A stretch of 8,023 bases of DNA from Planctomycetota bacterium. GTDB taxonomy: Bacteria > Planctomycetota > Phycisphaerae > UBA1845 > Fen-1342. Below, piece by piece: positions 6,254 through 8,023 of this stretch. Position numbers and translations under genes: made by a program. The stretch's first letter is position 1. Each line of letters begins with the position of its first letter. The notes under the pieces were generated by a model. It did not search any database. It saw only the letters and a program-made list of their open reading frames with translations, and had not been told where the DNA came from. The stretch covers positions 1-8,023 of the forward strand of contig JAUWXH010000068.1 in assembly GCA_030616465.1 (NCBI GenBank). Direction: 5' to 3'.

Positions 6254-6258
6254 CTCCC
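6254..6258 (-). promoter_or_regulatory. ribosome binding site deciding the TTG start of the zf-TFIIB gene
   Basis: GGGAG on the minus strand, 8 nt before TTG (6245-6243), is the only well-placed Shine-Dalgarno sequence for this gene. Confidence 0.65.
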
Positions 6259-6281
6259 GACGATGCCCCATGCGACGATGC
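6258..6281. repeat. 9-nt direct repeat at 15-nt spacing before the zf-TFIIB gene
   Basis: CGACGATGC occurs at 6258-6266 and again at 6273-6281. It lies in the 95-nt gap upstream of the zf-TFIIB/lemA/M48 cluster and could be a regulator-binding site, although a chance match is possible in GC-rich sequence. Confidence 0.3.
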
Positions 6282-6297
6282 AGGATAACCGCCGCCC

Positions 6298-6311
6298 CGA
6301 GACTTGTCTCG
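6298..6311. other. short palindrome between the RND gene and the zf-TFIIB gene
   Basis: CGAGACTTGTCTCG can form a 5-bp stem (CGAGA/TCTCG) with a CTTG loop. It sits 30 nt after the RND stop codon. There is no T tract, so it is either a weak terminator or an operator-like site. Confidence 0.3.
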
Positions 6312-6340
6312 CCGCTGGTGGTGTGACCGGCGTCAACGCA

Positions 6341-8023
6341 TTAGGTGGCGGGAGTCCCCTCGCGCTCTAGCGGACGAGATTCCACAGCCCGAGAAGGCAC
6401 GAGGCGGGTCAGGGTGACGTACAGCGTGGGCAGGACCACCAGCGTCAGCAGCGTGGCGAAGGCCAGGCCGAAGATGACCGCGATGGCCATGCTGGACCAC
6501 CATTGGACCGATTCGCTGGGGCTGTGCCACGGCGTGCGGAACTCGAGCGCGCGAAAGTCGTAACTAACGCCGACCGCCATGGGGATCAGGCCGAGGATCG
6601 TGGTGGCGGCGGTCAACAACACCGGCCGCAGGCGGGTCACACCGGCCTGAACGGCGGCCGGGATCAGCTCCATCCCGCGCTGCTGCAAGAGCCGTGTATA
6701 GTGCAGCAGCACGATGGCGTTGTTGACGACCACGCCCGCCAGGCTGATCACGCCCACGCCGGTCATGATGATGCCGAAGGGCATCCGGCAAATGAGCAGG
6801 CCGGCGAACACGCCGATCAGCGAGAGAACCACACTGGTCATGATGATGAACGGGACCCTGAGCGTGTTGAACTGGGCGACCATGATGAGCACGATCAGAA
6901 ACAGCGCGATCACGAAGGCCTTGCTCAGGAACGCCTGGGCCTCGTCCTGCTCCTCTTTTTCGCCGGCATAGCGGATCTCGTACCCCGGCGGCAACTCAAG
7001 CTCGTTCAATACTGTCTGCGTGTCGGCGAGCACCGCGGTGGACAAGCGACCCTCCGCGTCGGCGGTGAGCGTGACTACACGTTTTTGGTCGATGCGCCGA
7101 ATCGTCCCGTAGCCGCCGGTGTAGGAGAACTCGCCCAGCGAACTGAGCGGCACGGCGTCGCCGCGGGCGGTCGGCACGCGCAGCCGGAACAGGTCCTCGA
7201 TGTTCCGGCGCTGCGAAACCGGCAGGCGCACGGTGATGTCGTATTCGTCGTTGAACTGGCGGTAGGTGCCGACCTCGCGGCCGAAGACGGCCGTCTTGAG
7301 GAAGTTCCCGACGATGGCCGTGTTGACGCCCAGCAGCACGGCGCGTCGCCGATCGACGCGGAACGCCAATTCCGGTCGGGCGGTCTCGTGGTCGCTGCGG
7401 AGGTTGACCAGTCCGGGGACGTTGGCGATGGCCCGTTTGGCCTGTTCACTGAGGGCCTCGAGCGTCTTGAAATCCTCTCCCATGATGCGTGCGGTAACCG
7501 CCCCGCCGGTCGGCGGCCCTTCCTGCTCCTTCTCCACCTTGATCTCGGCGCCGGCGATATCCGCGAGCGCCTGACGGATCTCGGCGACGGCGTCGTCAGA
7601 CGGGCGCTCGCGCACCTCGTAATCGTGGAATGTGAGCGTGATGTTGGCGACATGGTCGCCGCCCCCGCCGAAGCCCCCGCCGCCGGCCCCGACGTTCGTG
7701 ATCACGTGCTCCAGATCGGCGGCAAACGGCTCGAGGCGCCGCTCGATCAAGCGTGCCAGCCGATCGGTTTCGTGGATGTTGGTGCCCTGCGGGAAGCGGA
7801 TGTTGATGATGGCCCGGCGGGGGTCGAAATCGGGGAACAATTCGATGCCGTGACCTTTCTTGCCGTACAGCAGCCCCAGCCCAACCAGCAGCAACACCAC
7901 CAACGTGAGCGTTGTGAAGCGGTGGCGTAGAGCCGTCTCCAGCAGCCGGCGATAGCCGCGTACAAACCAGCTCTCGCCGCCGTCCAACTTGATCCGGCCG
8001 CTGACGAACACCGAGCTGATCGT
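6341..8023 (-). CDS. RND-family efflux transporter, C-terminal half, truncated by window edge
   Basis: The frame stays open through the right edge (codons before the GTG at 8011 read TISS), so this is the inner and C-terminal part of a protein usually about 1,000 residues or more. Residues counted from that GTG: one helix at about 33-50 (TM7-like); a large periplasmic porter region at 55-350 with FPDFDPRRAIINIRFP, PQGTNIHETD and RPELAFRVDRRRAVLLGV; then five helices at about 364-381, 387-407, 412-437, 462-482 and 506-534. This is the layout of the second half of AcrB-like pumps. It would use proton flow to move substrates through an adaptor and outer-membrane channel. The TM10 segment reads VVVNNAIVLLHY, with Asn where AcrB has the proton-relay Lys940; this is usual in many other RND subgroups. 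A glycine run (108-118) interrupts the porter domain. Substrate class cannot be told because the first half is missing. The stop lies 95 nt before the zf-TFIIB gene. Confidence 0.94.
   Translation of the reverse strand, partial: TISSVFVSGRIKLDGGESWFVRGYRRLLETALRHRFTTLTLVVLLLVGLGLLYGKKGHGIELFPDFDPRRAIINIRFPQGTNIHETDRLARLIERRLEPFAADLEHVITNVGAGGGGFGGGGDHVANITLTFHDYEVRERPSDDAVAEIRQALADIAGAEIKVEKEQEGPPTGGAVTARIMGEDFKTLEALSEQAKRAIANVPGLVNLRSDHETARPELAFRVDRRRAVLLGVNTAIVGNFLKTAVFGREVGTYRQFNDEYDITVRLPVSQRRNIEDLFRLRVPTARGDAVPLSSLGEFSYTGGYGTIRRIDQKRVVTLTADAEGRLSTAVLADTQTVLNELELPPGYEIRYAGEKEEQDEAQAFLSKAFVIALFLIVLIMVAQFNTLRVPFIIMTSVVLSLIGVFAGLLICRMPFGIIMTGVGVISLAGVVVNNAIVLLHYTRLLQQRGMELIPAAVQAGVTRLRPVLLTAATTILGLIPMAVGVSYDFRALEFRTPWHSPSESVQWWSSMAIAVIFGLAFATLLTLVVLPTLYVTLTRLVPSRAVESRPLEREGTPAT

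Noticed and set aside
6503..7930. Long open frame on the plus strand opposite the RND gene
   Set aside because: It is the antisense shadow of a clear RND coding sequence in GC-rich DNA; its product is rich in His, Asp, Gln and Gly with no domain and no ribosome binding site.

Overview
The window is GC-rich, with a Gram-negative (diderm) gene content: an outer-membrane porin, an RND efflux pump and a c-di-GMP signalling protein. Long N-terminal-coiled-coil porins, and the grouping of a zf-TFIIB protein, LemA and an M48 peptidase, would fit a Planctomycetota/PVC-type bacterium. That placement is a low-confidence inference from protein style; no rRNA or marker gene is present.

Layout. (1) 1-1195, plus: the 3' part of a GGDEF/HD-GYP protein, cut by the left edge. 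Its cyclase half looks intact, while its phosphodiesterase half has lost most metal ligands. (2) 1196-1634: a gene-free stretch with several inverted repeats, the best being a nested hairpin at 1384-1422. It probably holds the promoter and leader of the porin. (3) 1635-3560, plus: a phosphate-selective-porin-like protein and a 102-residue exported protein of unknown function. Both carry the same TCTGAGGAGA ribosome-binding region, and the pair is closed by a perfect 13-bp terminator hairpin at 3599-3633. (4) 3802-6245, minus, read right to left: a two-repeat zf-TFIIB zinc-ribbon protein, LemA (2-nt gap) and an HtpX-like M48 metalloprotease carrying two extra C-terminal zinc ribbons. This looks like one operon for membrane-protein quality control. 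(5) 6341-8023, minus: the C-terminal half of an RND-family transporter, cut by the right edge.

The two transcription directions converge at about 3600-3800. The zf-TFIIB/LemA/M48 cluster is the most coherent system: tight spacing suggests coupled translation, and two of its three proteins carry paired cysteine-based zinc ribbons. The porin and small secreted protein form a second unit, in which the small partner is the least understood gene. I see no rRNA, tRNA, CRISPR array, insertion sequence or phage gene.
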